A stretch of 64,000 bases of DNA from Mesorhizobium wenxiniae (GCF_002284535.1 NZ_NPKH01000039.1:338789-402788); one strand, 5' to 3'. Shown: positions 48,765 through 58,766, numbered from the stretch's first letter. Notes: generated from the sequence alone by a model not told the origin. Program-made: numbers and translations.

Positions 48765-49778
48765 TTACCCCTCGTATTTCTCGACTTTCTGCTCGATCGC
48801 ACCAAAAACCGAATGTCCGGTCCTGTCCTTCATTTCGATGCGCACCGTGTCGCCGAAGCGCAGGAATGGCGTTTTCGGTTCGCCGGCCTCGATGGTCTCG
48901 ATCATACGCAACTCGGCAATGCAGGAATAGCCGGCACCGCCCGCCGAGACAGGCTTGCCCGGGCCGCCGTCGAGCTTGTTGGAGACCGTGCCCGAGCCGA
49001 TGATCGTGCCGGCGGCCAGTGGCCGGGTTTTCGCGGCATGTGCAATCAGCGCCGGAAAATCGAAGGTCATATCCACGCCTGCGTTCGCCCGGCCAAACGG
49101 CTTGCCATTGAGATCGACCAGCAGCGGCAGGCTGACCTTGCCGCCATCCCAGGCCTCGCCCAGTTCGTCCGGCGTTACCGCGACCGGCGAAAAAGCCGAG
49201 GACGGCTTTGATTGGAAGAAGCCGAAGCCCTTGGCCAGCTCTGGCGCAGTGAGGGAGCGCAGCGTGACGTCATTGACCAGCATGACCAGCCGGATCGCGG
49301 CCCGCGTCTCATCCAGGCTTGCTCCCATCGGGACATCATCGACAATGACGGCGACCTCCCCTTCCATATCGACGCCAAAGGCCTCGTCGGCCGCCCGGAT
49401 CGGATCGCGTGGCGCGACGAACGCGTCCGAGCCGCCCTGGTAGATCAGCGGATCGGTCCAGAAGCTTGCCGGCATCTCGGCGCCGCGCGCCTTCCGCACC
49501 AGCTCGACATGGTTCACATAGGCCGAGCCGTCCGCCCATTGGTAGGCGCGCGGCAGCGGCGAATGGGCGTCGTGCTCGTGAAAGCGCGCTGACGGCACCG
49601 CATTGTTCTCCAGCGATTCCGCTATTGTCGCCAGATGCGGCGCGATCCGGCTCCAGTCGTCGAGTGCCGCCTGCAGCGTCGGCACCAGAAACGAGGCATC
49701 GGTGAACCGCGTCAGGTCGCGCGAGACGACGACCAACTTTCCGTCACGCGTCCCGTCCTTCAATGTGGCAAGCTTCAT
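48765..49778 (-). CDS. Fumarylacetoacetate hydrolase family protein
   Basis: This 337-residue enzyme has the FAH fold; metal ligands are in DMEGEVAVIVDDVPMG (about 134) and SVSNKLDGGPGKPV-type turns near 260. Residues PSSAFSPVAVTPDELG (about 190) and TIIGSGTVSNKLDG (about 260) are typical. It cleaves fumarylacetoacetate to fumarate and acetoacetate, the last step of tyrosine catabolism. It is shorter than the about 420-residue animal-type FahA but of the size used in many proteobacterial hmg operons. It lies in the hmgA operon. Confidence 0.92.
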   Translation of the reverse strand: MKLATLKDGTRDGKLVVVSRDLTRFTDASFLVPTLQAALDDWSRIAPHLATIAESLENNAVPSARFHEHDAHSPLPRAYQWADGSAYVNHVELVRKARGAEMPASFWTDPLIYQGGSDAFVAPRDPIRAADEAFGVDMEGEVAVIVDDVPMGASLDETRAAIRLVMLVNDVTLRSLTAPELAKGFGFFQSKPSSAFSPVAVTPDELGEAWDGGKVSLPLLVDLNGKPFGRANAGVDMTFDFPALIAHAAKTRPLAAGTIIGSGTVSNKLDGGPGKPVSAGGAGYSCIAELRMIETIEAGEPKTPFLRFGDTVRIEMKDRTGHSVFGAIEQKVEKYEG

Positions 49779-49795
49779 GTGTCCTCCCAGGGCGT

Positions 49796-50136
49796 TTACT
49801 CGTAGTATTTGCCGGCATAGATAACTCTGGCTGCGGCTTTCCAGGGATTGTCACCCGCCAAAAATGCCGGGTCGCCCCGCCCATTGTCTTCGAACCAAGC
49901 GACCGCTGATTCAAGAAATGTGCTGAGCGAGCCATTTTTCCATCCGTTCCAGCCGGTATCAGGTCCTGCTGGCGTCGTTGCCTCCTTGCGGCCGCGTCCT
50001 TACGGTCCTTGCTCAGCGCGTCGATGAACCGGACGAAAGATGGCAGATCCTGCACCTTCTCAAGAAGCATCGAGAGTTGCGCCGCGGATCTCTCCTCGGA
50101 TTCGCGCACCTCTTCCCAAAGCTTGTCGTTGGCCAT
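49796..50136 (-). pseudogene. DUF7660-like protein with a one-base frameshift
   Basis: From the ATG at 50136 the protein reads MANDKLWEEVRESEERSAAQ, then VQDLPSFVRFIDALSKDRKD. The expected end, DTGWNGWKNGSLSTFLESAV, then AWFEDNG and KAAARVIYAGKYYE with a TAA at 49796, lies in another frame. Adding one C in the GCGGCC/GCAAGG run at about 49985-49992 restores a coherent protein of about 113 residues with the Trp-rich DUF7660 end. Unrepaired, translation would enter an unrelated frame to 49744 and overlap the fumarylacetoacetase start. The defect is either a sequence error or recent decay. It follows the MBL gene by 2 bp. Confidence 0.75.
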
Positions 50137-50138
50137 CC

Positions 50139-51011
50139 TCACTCCCTAAGCCCCACAACAAGGCCGTCGCGGGCGATCGTCAAGGCGCCGGCCCATGTTT
50201 TCCTGACGGCGGCAATCCAGTCGGCCTCACCGATCTCGGGATCGTCGGCAGGAATGAGGTGGTTGAGAACCAGTCTTTTGACCCCTGCATCACTGGCGAT
50301 GCGCCCCGCCTTCTCAGCAAAAGTATGGCTGGCGAGCAGATGCTCTCTGAGCCGCGCGCCGTTTCCGGTTTTCGCGACGAGCCGCTCGATGCCCTCCTCC
50401 AGCATCGCTTCATGGACGAGGATGTCGGCGCCCTTGGCAAAATCCGCCAATGGCGGAAAGAATGCCGTATCGGCGGAGAACACCACGCTTTGTCCGGCAT
50501 GCTCGAAGCGCACCGCGAAGCAGTCGGTCACCGGCGGATGGTCGACGCGCAGCGCCGAAACCTTCAGGCCACGTTCCTCCATCACTCGGCCTTCGCCGAA
50601 CTCGACAATCGAAACCATATCTTCGATATCAGGCCGGCCTTCGTCGACAATGCGTGTCTCGATGTCGAATTCCATCGCCTGACAAAAACGCTGCCAGTAA
50701 TGGCCGGTGCCGGGCGGGCCGAACACGGTGACCGGTGTCGCCAGACCCGCCGTCCAGGCGGTGTGGACCAGCGGACCGAGTTCCAGCACATGGTCGGAAT
50801 GCAGATGGGTGATGAAGACCAGGTCTAGCGCCTTCAGGCTGATGCCGGCATCGGCTAGCCCGCGCGTCACGCCAAGCCCGCAATCAACGACGATAGTGCG
50901 GCCGCCGATCTCCAACAGCGATGAACTCGGCCACGGTCCGCCCGGCCGAAGTGCCGGGCCGCCCTTCGAGCCCAGCAGCACCAGCCGATCCCGCGTTGGA
51001 TCAGCGCTCAA
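50139..51011 (-). CDS. MBL-fold metallohydrolase of the homogentisate operon
   Basis: This 290-residue metallo-beta-lactamase fold protein has the metal motif THLHSDHVLE (about 68), another His in HTAWTAG and a C-terminal His in LLASHTFAEKAGRIA plus LNHLIPAD. The pattern resembles the RNase Z/arylsulfatase-like MBL branch. Its ATG overlaps the hmgA stop by 4 bp, so it is translationally coupled with homogentisate dioxygenase. It may hydrolyse a side product (for example a lactone or ester) of the pathway; the substrate is unknown. Confidence 0.85.
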   Translation of the reverse strand: MSADPTRDRLVLLGSKGGPALRPGGPWPSSSLLEIGGRTIVVDCGLGVTRGLADAGISLKALDLVFITHLHSDHVLELGPLVHTAWTAGLATPVTVFGPPGTGHYWQRFCQAMEFDIETRIVDEGRPDIEDMVSIVEFGEGRVMEERGLKVSALRVDHPPVTDCFAVRFEHAGQSVVFSADTAFFPPLADFAKGADILVHEAMLEEGIERLVAKTGNGARLREHLLASHTFAEKAGRIASDAGVKRLVLNHLIPADDPEIGEADWIAAVRKTWAGALTIARDGLVVGLRE

Positions 51012-52321
51012 GACCAGTCGCCCTCCGGCGTGCCGTTGAAGCGCTTCTTCAGATCGGCCCAGCAGTCGATGTAATTGTCCTGCCGGGTTTCGAGCTCGGT
51101 GGCGTAGCGGGTCAGCATCTGCGGGAATCGCGTCTCGAACATGAAGGCCATGGTGTTGTCGAGCTTGACCGGTTTCAGCTCAGCGCGCGAGGCCTTTTCG
51201 AAGCCAGACGCGTCAGGCCCGTGGGCCAGCATCAGATTGTGCAGGCTGATGCCGCCCGGAACGAAGCCCTCCTCCTTGGCGTCGTACTGGCCGTGGATCA
51301 GGCCCATGAACTCGCTCATGATGTTGCGGTGGTACCAAGGCGGGCGGAACGTGTTTTCAGCCACCAGCCAGCGCGGCGGGAAGATGACGAAGTCGATGTT
51401 GGCGGTGCCCTCCTCGCCGCTCGGCGCGGTCAGCACCGTGAAGATCGACGGATCGGGATGGTCGAACAGGATCGCGCCGACCGGCGAAAAGGTCTCAAGA
51501 TCATATTTATAGGGCGCGTAATTGCCGTGCCACGCCACCACGTCGAGCGGCGAATGGCCGATCTCGGTGACATGGAATTGGCCGCACCATTTCACGGTCA
51601 GCCGGCACGGCGTCTCCTTGTCCTCGAACCAGGCGCAAGGCGTCTTGAAATCGCGCGGATTGGCCAGGCAATTGGCGCCGATCGGGCCACGATCCGGCAG
51701 CGTCAGCTTGGCGCCGTAATTCTCGCAGACATAGCCGCGCACTGTTTCATCGACGAGTTCGACCTTGAACACGAGGCCGCGCGGCAGCACGGCGATCTCG
51801 CCCGGTCGCAATTCGATGACGCCCATTTCGGTAACGAAGCGCAGGCTGCCGACCTGCGGCACGACCAGCAGCTCGCCGTCGGCGTTGAAGAAATGGTCGT
51901 CGACCATCGAACGGTTGGCGACATAGACATGAGCCGCCATGCCGGTCTGGCCGAGCACGTCGCCAGCGGTGGTGATGCTGCGGATACCGGCAATGAAGTC
52001 GGTCGGCTCCTTCGGCATCGGCACCGGGCTCCAGCGATATTGGCCGAGCGCCAGTTCGTGATCGCCGACATTCGGCGCGCTCTTCCACAGCGGATAGTTC
52101 GCTGGTTTGAAGCGGCCGGTGTGCCTGACGCTCGGCCTGATGCGATAGAGCCAGGAGCGCTCGTTGGTGCCGCGCGGCGCGGTGAAGGGCGAGCCGGAAA
52201 GCTGCTCGGCATAGAGACCGTAGGCCGGCCGCTGCGGCGAATTCCGCCCCTGCGGCAGCGAGCCAGGCAAGGTTTCGGTTTCGAAGTCGTTGCCGAACCC
52301 CGGCATGTAGGAATAGGCCAT
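51008..52321 (-). CDS. hmgA: Homogentisate 1,2-dioxygenase
   Basis: This 437-residue enzyme opens homogentisate to maleylacetoacetate. The start MAYSYMPGFGNDFETE is the family start, and CCAGGGAGGATGCC precedes the ATG at 52321. Iron ligands lie in FRPPWYHRNIMSEFMG (about 320) and in SLHNLMLAHGPD (about 360). It is the first gene of the operon hmgA-MBL-DUF7660-FAH-small membrane-DinB. A longer frame to 52429 overlaps the divergent MarR promoter and is rejected. Confidence 0.96.
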   Translation of the reverse strand: MAYSYMPGFGNDFETETLPGSLPQGRNSPQRPAYGLYAEQLSGSPFTAPRGTNERSWLYRIRPSVRHTGRFKPANYPLWKSAPNVGDHELALGQYRWSPVPMPKEPTDFIAGIRSITTAGDVLGQTGMAAHVYVANRSMVDDHFFNADGELLVVPQVGSLRFVTEMGVIELRPGEIAVLPRGLVFKVELVDETVRGYVCENYGAKLTLPDRGPIGANCLANPRDFKTPCAWFEDKETPCRLTVKWCGQFHVTEIGHSPLDVVAWHGNYAPYKYDLETFSPVGAILFDHPDPSIFTVLTAPSGEEGTANIDFVIFPPRWLVAENTFRPPWYHRNIMSEFMGLIHGQYDAKEEGFVPGGISLHNLMLAHGPDASGFEKASRAELKPVKLDNTMAFMFETRFPQMLTRYATELETRQDNYIDCWADLKKRFNGTPEGDWS

Positions 52322-52392
52322 GGCATCCTCCCTGGAAACTGACAGAGCGCTCCTCGCCTCCAACGGTTGCGGCACGCTGGCATTGACGTAAT

Positions 52393-52410
52393 TGGTTTCA
52401 TTTGTAACCA
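52393..52410. promoter_or_regulatory. Candidate MarR operator between hmgA and marR
   Basis: TGGTT and AACCA form an inverted repeat with an 8-bp spacer in the 135-bp space between the divergent hmgA and MarR genes. The sequence is AT-rich compared with its surroundings. Arms are short, so this is only a candidate. Confidence 0.4.
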
Positions 52411-52456
52411 TCGAAAATGTAACTATCAACCGCGGTGCCTGCCGGGATACAAAACC

Positions 52457-52894
52457 TTGGACGTCCTCGAACTCGAAAGCTTCCTGCCCTACCGGCTCTA
52501 CCGGCTCGCCGATGCCGTCAGCCGCGAATTCTCAAGGATTTACAAGGATCGCCACGGCCTGACGCGGCCCGAATGGCGCACGCTGGCCGGCCTCGGACAG
52601 CACGGCAGCATGACCGCGACGGCGCTCGGCGAACAGTCGGCGATGCACAAGACCAAGGTTTCGCGCGCCGTCGCCGAGCTCGAACGGCGCCGCTGGCTCA
52701 CGCGAAAACCGGATGAAAATGACCGCCGAATCGAGCACCTGATGCTGACTGGAGCGGGCCTTGCCGCCTATCGCGAGATGGTGCCGCTAGCAAAGGCGTT
52801 CGAGCAGGAATTGCTGGCAAAGCTCAGTGCTGGCGAGCGCACCGCGATCACAAATGGATTGGGTGCGCTCAAGGAGGCTCTGGGCAAGGATTAG
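52457..52894 (+). CDS. MarR-family regulator divergent from hmgA
   Basis: This 145-residue protein has a winged HTH at about 45-110 (TATALGEQSAMHKTKVSRAV and ELERRRWLTRKPDENDRR, the wing) with dimer helices at both ends. The start chosen is a TTG at 52457 (family-like LDVLELESFLPYRLYR); no ATG lies near. Divergence from hmgA suggests that it regulates homogentisate degradation, as HmgR does in Pseudomonas (though that is an IclR protein). Homogentisate as effector is inference. It nearly abuts the tdh stop. Confidence 0.88.
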   Translation: MDVLELESFLPYRLYRLADAVSREFSRIYKDRHGLTRPEWRTLAGLGQHGSMTATALGEQSAMHKTKVSRAVAELERRRWLTRKPDENDRRIEHLMLTGAGLAAYREMVPLAKAFEQELLAKLSAGERTAITNGLGALKEALGKD

Positions 52895-52898
52895 GCGC

Positions 52899-53933
<1,035 letters not shown>

Positions 53934-53994
53934 TCTTTTGTCCCTTGAATCTCTTGATCCGAATGACCCGAAATCGCTTTTCTGTTCCGGCCGT

Positions 53995-55182
53995 TCAGGA
54001 AATCACACCGAGTTCGCGCCCGATCGCGCCGAACGCCTCGACCGCGCGATCGATGTCGGCGCTGGAATGGGCGGCCGACATTTGCGTGCGGATGCGCGCC
54101 TGGCCCTTCGGCACCACCGGAAACGAGAAGCCGATGACATAGATGCCGCGCTTCAGCATGCGCGCCGCCATCTCCTGCGCCAGCGTCGCATCGCCCAGCA
54201 TGACCGGGATGATCGGATGATCGGCGCCGGCAAGCGTAAAGCCGAGCTTACCCATTTCAGACCGGAAGCGCGCCGCATTGGCATAGAGGCGCTGACGCAG
54301 CGCATCGCCATTGCCGATCAGTTCGAAAACCCGGATCGAGGCGCCCGCAATCGCCGGCATCAGCGTGTTGGAAAACAGATAGGGACGCGAGCGCTGGCGC
54401 AACCAGTCGACCACTTGGCACTTGCCCGATGTGTAGCCGCCCGACGCGCCGCCCAGCGCCTTGCCGAGCGTGCCGGTGATGATATCCACCCTGCCCTCAA
54501 CGCCGCAATGCTCGGCCGAGCCGCGGCCGTTCCTGCCAACGAAGCCGACTGCATGGCTGTCATCCAACATTACCATTGCATCGTACTTCTCGGCGAGATC
54601 ACAGATGCCCTTCAGATTGGCGATGATGCCGTCCATGGAAAATACACCATCGGTGGCGATCAGCCGAAAACGGCAATCCCTTGCCTCCTTCAGCCGCGCC
54701 TCCAGATCGGCCATGTCGTTGTTGGCATAGCGGAAGCGCTTCACCTTCGACAGCCGCACGCCGTCGATGATCGAAGCGTGGTTCAGCGCGTCGGAGATGA
54801 CCGCATCCTCCTCGCCGAGCAGCGTCTCGAACAGGCCGCCATTGGCATCGAAGCACGAGCCGTAGAGGATCGTATCCTCCATGCCGAGGAAGCCAGAAAT
54901 CGTCGCCTCGAGCTGCTTGTGCTCTTCCTGCGTGCCGCAGATGAAGCGCACCGACGCCATGCCATAACCATAGCGGTCGAGTGCCTGCTTGGCCGCGTCG
55001 CGCAATTCGGCGCTGTCTGCGAGGCCGAGATAATTGTTGGCGCAGAAATTCAGCACCTTTTCGCCGCCCACCTCGATCTCGGCCGACTGCGTCGAGGTGA
55101 TCACCCGCTCGGATTTGTAGAGGCCGGCCGATTTCAGCCCTTGAAGCTCGCTATCGATATAGGAGAGGAATGCCGCACTCAT
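53995..55182 (-). CDS. kbl: Glycine C-acetyltransferase (2-amino-3-ketobutyrate CoA ligase)
   Basis: This 395-residue PLP enzyme cleaves 2-amino-3-ketobutyrate with CoA to glycine and acetyl-CoA, completing the Tdh step. The PLP lysine lies in IITGTLGKALGGASGGY (about 242), and VMLDDSHAVGFVGRNGRG and NNYLGLADS are family marks. It is the first gene of the kbl-tdh operon; the 5' region up to 55471 separates it from the divergent GGDEF/EAL gene. Confidence 0.97.
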   Translation of the reverse strand: MSAAFLSYIDSELQGLKSAGLYKSERVITSTQSAEIEVGGEKVLNFCANNYLGLADSAELRDAAKQALDRYGYGMASVRFICGTQEEHKQLEATISGFLGMEDTILYGSCFDANGGLFETLLGEEDAVISDALNHASIIDGVRLSKVKRFRYANNDMADLEARLKEARDCRFRLIATDGVFSMDGIIANLKGICDLAEKYDAMVMLDDSHAVGFVGRNGRGSAEHCGVEGRVDIITGTLGKALGGASGGYTSGKCQVVDWLRQRSRPYLFSNTLMPAIAGASIRVFELIGNGDALRQRLYANAARFRSEMGKLGFTLAGADHPIIPVMLGDATLAQEMAARMLKRGIYVIGFSFPVVPKGQARIRTQMSAAHSSADIDRAVEAFGAIGRELGVIS

Positions 55183-55471
55183 GATCAGGCCCTGTTGAGA
55201 TTGAATGGACTGTCGCCCCGCGCGGGCGAAAAATCCACCGCAAAAGCGACCGCTTCGGTGATGCGACGGTCAGTGACCAGAATGTGGCTAGAATGCCGCC
55301 AACTGGCGGATGCTCAAATGCAGCTGCGGCGCGAAAGAACGCGATAACCATTTCGCGAGCTTTCCACCGCTGCCGCTGTCGCAGCTCTGTCGACTTCCAG
55401 AGCTGTTAACACTTTCAAGCCAATGGTTCTCACACCTAACAATCTGTCGGCGAGAGGGACCGCCTCAGAAA

Positions 55472-57541
55472 ATGTCGCAGCAACCGGTGCAAACCATTTC
55501 GGGCAGGCTTATACTGTTGATCAAGGCCGGCTATTGGCTGGCGCTGCTGATCATTGCAGCCATGGTGATGGCCTCCTTCATCCTTCTCCAGCAGATGATG
55601 GCTGACCAGCGGCACGACGATACGCTGCTCGATATTGTCGGCATGCAAAAGACGCTGTCGCAACGCATTGTCTTCCTTGCCAACGCGGCAGGTACTGCTT
55701 CGCGCAACCAACAACCGGCTCTGGTCACCGCATTCAAACAGGCCACGGCGGAGTTCGAGAGGAACTATGACCTTCTGCTCGAGCGGGTCGTCGCCGACCC
55801 GGCGTCACCGGCAAGGTTCGATCCGAAATCAGTCGAGAGCGTGCTTTTCGCCAAGCCGTTTCATCTCGACTACTTCTCGGTCGGGCTTATCGCCAACGGC
55901 CAACGCCTGGTTTCGGCGTTCGAATCACGACTCGGCATGGCCGATAATGGCGGCTACAAGGGCGGCGGCGAACGCGTCAACCTCGACGCTTCCATCGCCA
56001 ATGCGACCCTGTCGGGCTATGCGGCACTCGGCCAGCGCATCAGCGCCCATGCCGATGCGCGATCGGAAACACTTCTCGATCTCCATCGAACGCTGTTCTA
56101 CACCACCATCGGCGTCATCGTGCTGGTGGCACTTTTCATCTTCAGGCCGATGTCGAACGCCATCCTGCGCAAGACACACGAACTGATCGATGCCCGCAAT
56201 TCCATGGCTTTCATCGCCGTGCATGACGGCCTTACCGGCCTGCACAACCGCACCTTCCTGACCGACCATTTCGATACGCTGATCAAGGGTGCACAGCGTC
56301 GGCGAGAGCGGCTTGCGGCGGTCCACCTCGACCTCGACCGGTTCAAGCAGATCAACGACACGCTTGGCCACGCCGCTGGCGACTATGTGCTGGTGGTGAC
56401 GGCGCAGCGCATGCGCGATTCCTGCCGGGCATCGGATCTCTGCGTGCGTCTCGGCAGCGACGAGTTCGTAATGATCCTCAATGGTGCCGGCGGCACCGAG
56501 GACATCAACATGGTCGCCAGGCGCGTGCTGACGCAGATCAACGAACCGATCGTCTTTCAGGGCACGACCATCCTTCCAGGCGCCAGCGCCGGCGTCGCCG
56601 TCTATCCGGTCGACGCCGACAATGCGCAAGATCTGCTCGTCCATGCCGACCTCGCGCTCCACTCCGCCAAGAAGCAGAGTGGCAGTCTCTCATTCTTCTC
56701 CGAGGAATTGCGGCATGAACTCGATTACCGCAAGCAGCTCGAGCATGACATTAGGATCGCAATCGCGGAGAAGGCGTTCCAGGTCTATTTCCAGCCACAG
56801 GTTTCGTTGTCGAACGGTACGATCGGCGGCATCGAGGCGCTGGTTCGCTGGGAACATGCCGAGCGCGGCATGATCACACCGGGCGAGTTCATTCCCGTCG
56901 CCGAGAAATGCGGACTCATGCCTGCGATCGGCCGCATTGTCATCGCCAAGGCAATCAGCGAGGCGGCCGAGTGGAACCGCGCCGGCGTCGCCTTCGGACG
57001 GCTCGCGGTCAACGTATCCGGCAGCGAATTGCGCGAGCCCGATTTCGACGCCTTCCTCTTCGATACGCTGGAAAAGGCCGGCCTGCCGCCACAAAGACTT
57101 TCGCTGGAAATCGTCGAATCCGTCATTCTCGACGACGAGAAGACCGGCATCGCGGCAAAGCTACGGCACATCCGCGCCGCCGGTGTTCATCTCGAACTCG
57201 ACGATTTCGGCACCGGCTACGCCTCGCTCAGCCACGTCAACCCGAACGAGATCGACCGGCTGAAGATCGATCGCCGCTTCGTCCAGAACATCAATGAGAA
57301 CGGCGACAACACCAAGATCGTGCGAGCCATCACCGAACTCGCCCGCGGCCTCGGCATCTCGATCGTCGCCGAGGGCGCAGAAACCGAGGCCGAGCTCGAT
57401 TCGCTGATGGCGATCGGCTGCGACCAGGTGCAGGGCTATTCCATCGCCTTCCCGATGCCGCAGGACAAGGCACGCCAATGGCTGGTCGCGCGGGCGCCGA
57501 AGAGAGCCAGGCTAACGGTGCTGCAGGGAAGGTTGGCGTAA
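55472..57541 (+). CDS. Membrane GGDEF/EAL protein with PilJ-like sensor
   Basis: This 689-residue protein has two membrane helices (about 13-35 and 205-225) flanking a periplasmic PilJ-type sensor (LDIVGMQKTLSQRIVFLAN). GGDEF (about 250-420) and EAL (about 430-680) domains follow. The cyclase motif is RLGSDEF rather than GGDEF, while an RxxD inhibitory site (RASD) is kept five residues before it. EAL residues are intact (EALVRW, LEIVES, DDFGTGYAS, AEGAET), so the main activity is probably c-di-GMP breakdown, with the degenerate GGDEF as GTP or c-di-GMP sensor. The ATG at 55472 fits the family; the longer frame to 55310 is a poor N-terminus. Confidence 0.9.
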   Translation: MSQQPVQTISGRLILLIKAGYWLALLIIAAMVMASFILLQQMMADQRHDDTLLDIVGMQKTLSQRIVFLANAAGTASRNQQPALVTAFKQATAEFERNYDLLLERVVADPASPARFDPKSVESVLFAKPFHLDYFSVGLIANGQRLVSAFESRLGMADNGGYKGGGERVNLDASIANATLSGYAALGQRISAHADARSETLLDLHRTLFYTTIGVIVLVALFIFRPMSNAILRKTHELIDARNSMAFIAVHDGLTGLHNRTFLTDHFDTLIKGAQRRRERLAAVHLDLDRFKQINDTLGHAAGDYVLVVTAQRMRDSCRASDLCVRLGSDEFVMILNGAGGTEDINMVARRVLTQINEPIVFQGTTILPGASAGVAVYPVDADNAQDLLVHADLALHSAKKQSGSLSFFSEELRHELDYRKQLEHDIRIAIAEKAFQVYFQPQVSLSNGTIGGIEALVRWEHAERGMITPGEFIPVAEKCGLMPAIGRIVIAKAISEAAEWNRAGVAFGRLAVNVSGSELREPDFDAFLFDTLEKAGLPPQRLSLEIVESVILDDEKTGIAAKLRHIRAAGVHLELDDFGTGYASLSHVNPNEIDRLKIDRRFVQNINENGDNTKIVRAITELARGLGISIVAEGAETEAELDSLMAIGCDQVQGYSIAFPMPQDKARQWLVARAPKRARLTVLQGRLA

Positions 57542-57633
57542 GGCGCCAGCCCTGCCATGCCTCTTTGGAAATGGCGGCCTGACGGGTGAGTCCGGCTAAA
57601 GCCGATCTGCCGCTGACTCCCGCAATGGTGGCA

Positions 57634-57789
57634 ATTCTTCAGCGGATTGAGCATCGGCACCCCGAGCGGTGCAAAATGACGCTCGCAGTCCGTCAGTATC
57701 GTCAAACCGTGGACCTCGGCTGTAGCGGCGATCGCTACGGCATGTGCGGTGCGCAAATCGAAGGGAAGAACCCTCTTTCCTTGGGCCAC
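57634..57789 (-). pseudogene. Remnant of a VapC-type PIN toxin
   Basis: The frame reads GKRVLPFDLRTAHAVAIAAT, then EVHGLTILTDCERHFAPLGV and PMLNPLKN. This is the C-terminal layout of VapC PIN-domain ribonucleases (RxLPFD ... AATA ... HGLxxxT ... HFxxxGVPxLNP). The N-terminal catalytic part and the acidic residue expected before AATA are missing, and no vapB antitoxin is adjacent. It is therefore a decayed toxin-antitoxin locus lying after the MarR gene. A GTG at 57789 begins the readable frame, but the product would be inactive. Confidence 0.65.
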
Positions 57790-57816
57790 TGAAACAATGC
57801 GCTCGGCAGTTTGGGA

Positions 57817-58242
57817 TCAATCGACATTCGCCCGCAGCGCCGCCAGGACCTCCGCGAACTCCGCCAGCCTGTCGTCGGACAACCCGGTCCGCAGCCGCTT
57901 GTCGAAGGCGAGGGCTGCCGTGCGCAATTTCAGGAATAGCGCCTCTCCCGCTTCGGTCAGCTCGACCTGATGGACGCGGCGGTTTTCCGGATCGCGGCGC
58001 CGGGTCAGCAGGCCTTGGGTCTCCATGGCGTTCAGATGGTGGGTCAGCGTCGCGCCTTGGATTCCGATCATGCCGGCGAGCTCGCGCTGGTTGGCCAGTT
58101 CGCGCGACTTGATCGACAACAGAGTGACCCAGACCGGCAGCGTGCCGCCAGCCTCGACCAAGGCGGCGTCGAAGGCCTGTGCGACAAGCTTTGCGGTGCG
58201 GGCGAGATTCATCCCGATTGGCGGGCGATCAAAAGGCGTCAT
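57817..58242 (-). CDS. MarR-family transcriptional regulator
   Basis: This 141-residue protein has a winged HTH at about 50-100 (NQRELAGMIGIQGATLTHHL and GLLTRRRDPENRRVHQVELT, the wing), with N- and C-terminal dimer helices. It diverges from a small membrane-protein gene across 116 bp containing the palindrome TTAGATATCTAA. That arrangement suggests local control of the divergent gene, and MarR sites of this form are common. The effector is not known. The sequence at its 3' end overlaps a PIN-toxin remnant. Confidence 0.92.
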   Translation of the reverse strand: MTPFDRPPIGMNLARTAKLVAQAFDAALVEAGGTLPVWVTLLSIKSRELANQRELAGMIGIQGATLTHHLNAMETQGLLTRRRDPENRRVHQVELTEAGEALFLKLRTAALAFDKRLRTGLSDDRLAEFAEVLAALRANVD

Positions 58243-58309
58243 GATTCGACACTAGAGCAAGGGAAAGGCCGATGGAACTGGCCCACGCTTATACATTGAC
58301 ACCTAATCA

Positions 58310-58321
58310 TTAGATATCTAA
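58310..58321. promoter_or_regulatory. MarR operator candidate
   Basis: TTAGATATCTAA is a perfect 12-bp palindrome between the divergent MarR and membrane-protein genes, 38 bp before the latter's ATG. It follows TTGACA-like bases at 58296-58301, so it could overlap the promoter of the membrane protein. Confidence 0.7.
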
Positions 58322-58358
58322 CCTTATGGTGAGCGTGGGGAAAGGAGAAAATGCGGTC

Positions 58359-58766
58359 ATGCAGTATGTCTACATCATCGTCCTCGGCCTTCACGTATTG
58401 GCCGGTGTGTTCTGGGCTGGAACGACCATCGCTGTCGCCCGCGATCCGGAGATTCGGATCGAACGGTTTTTCCGGCCGCAAATGCGAGCGGCCGGCATGG
58501 TTTTCCTGACCGGCGCCCTCCTCTGGTATTTCTTCCACGGCGGCTATTTCGGTTCGATGGAAATGGTTCTGGCCCTGGGTATCGCCACAGCCCTGATTGC
58601 TGCGGGCGTCCAGGGCGCGCTGGTCGGCTCTGCCAGCAGGCAGCTCGCCGGCATCGACGCGGCGACGGAAACCCAGCTGCGCGCGAAAATGACAAGGGGC
58701 GAACGCATCGCTGGTGGGCTGCTGGTCATCACCGTTCTTTGTATGGCTACCGCTAGGTTGTTCTGA
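58359..58766 (+). CDS. Small four-helix inner-membrane protein
   Basis: This 135-residue protein has about four membrane helices (for example YVYIIVLGLHVLAGVFWAGT and RAAGMVFLTGALLWYFF) and a charged loop before the last (ATETQLRAKMTRGERIAGG). The histidines in LHVLAGVFW and FFHGGYF suggest a relative of heme-binding or CopD/DUF2269-like membrane proteins. The ATG at 58359 gives a clean N-terminal helix; the frame from 58326 is less likely. It is divergent from and probably controlled by the MarR regulator. The function is not known. Confidence 0.8.
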   Translation: MQYVYIIVLGLHVLAGVFWAGTTIAVARDPEIRIERFFRPQMRAAGMVFLTGALLWYFFHGGYFGSMEMVLALGIATALIAAGVQGALVGSASRQLAGIDAATETQLRAKMTRGERIAGGLLVITVLCMATARLF

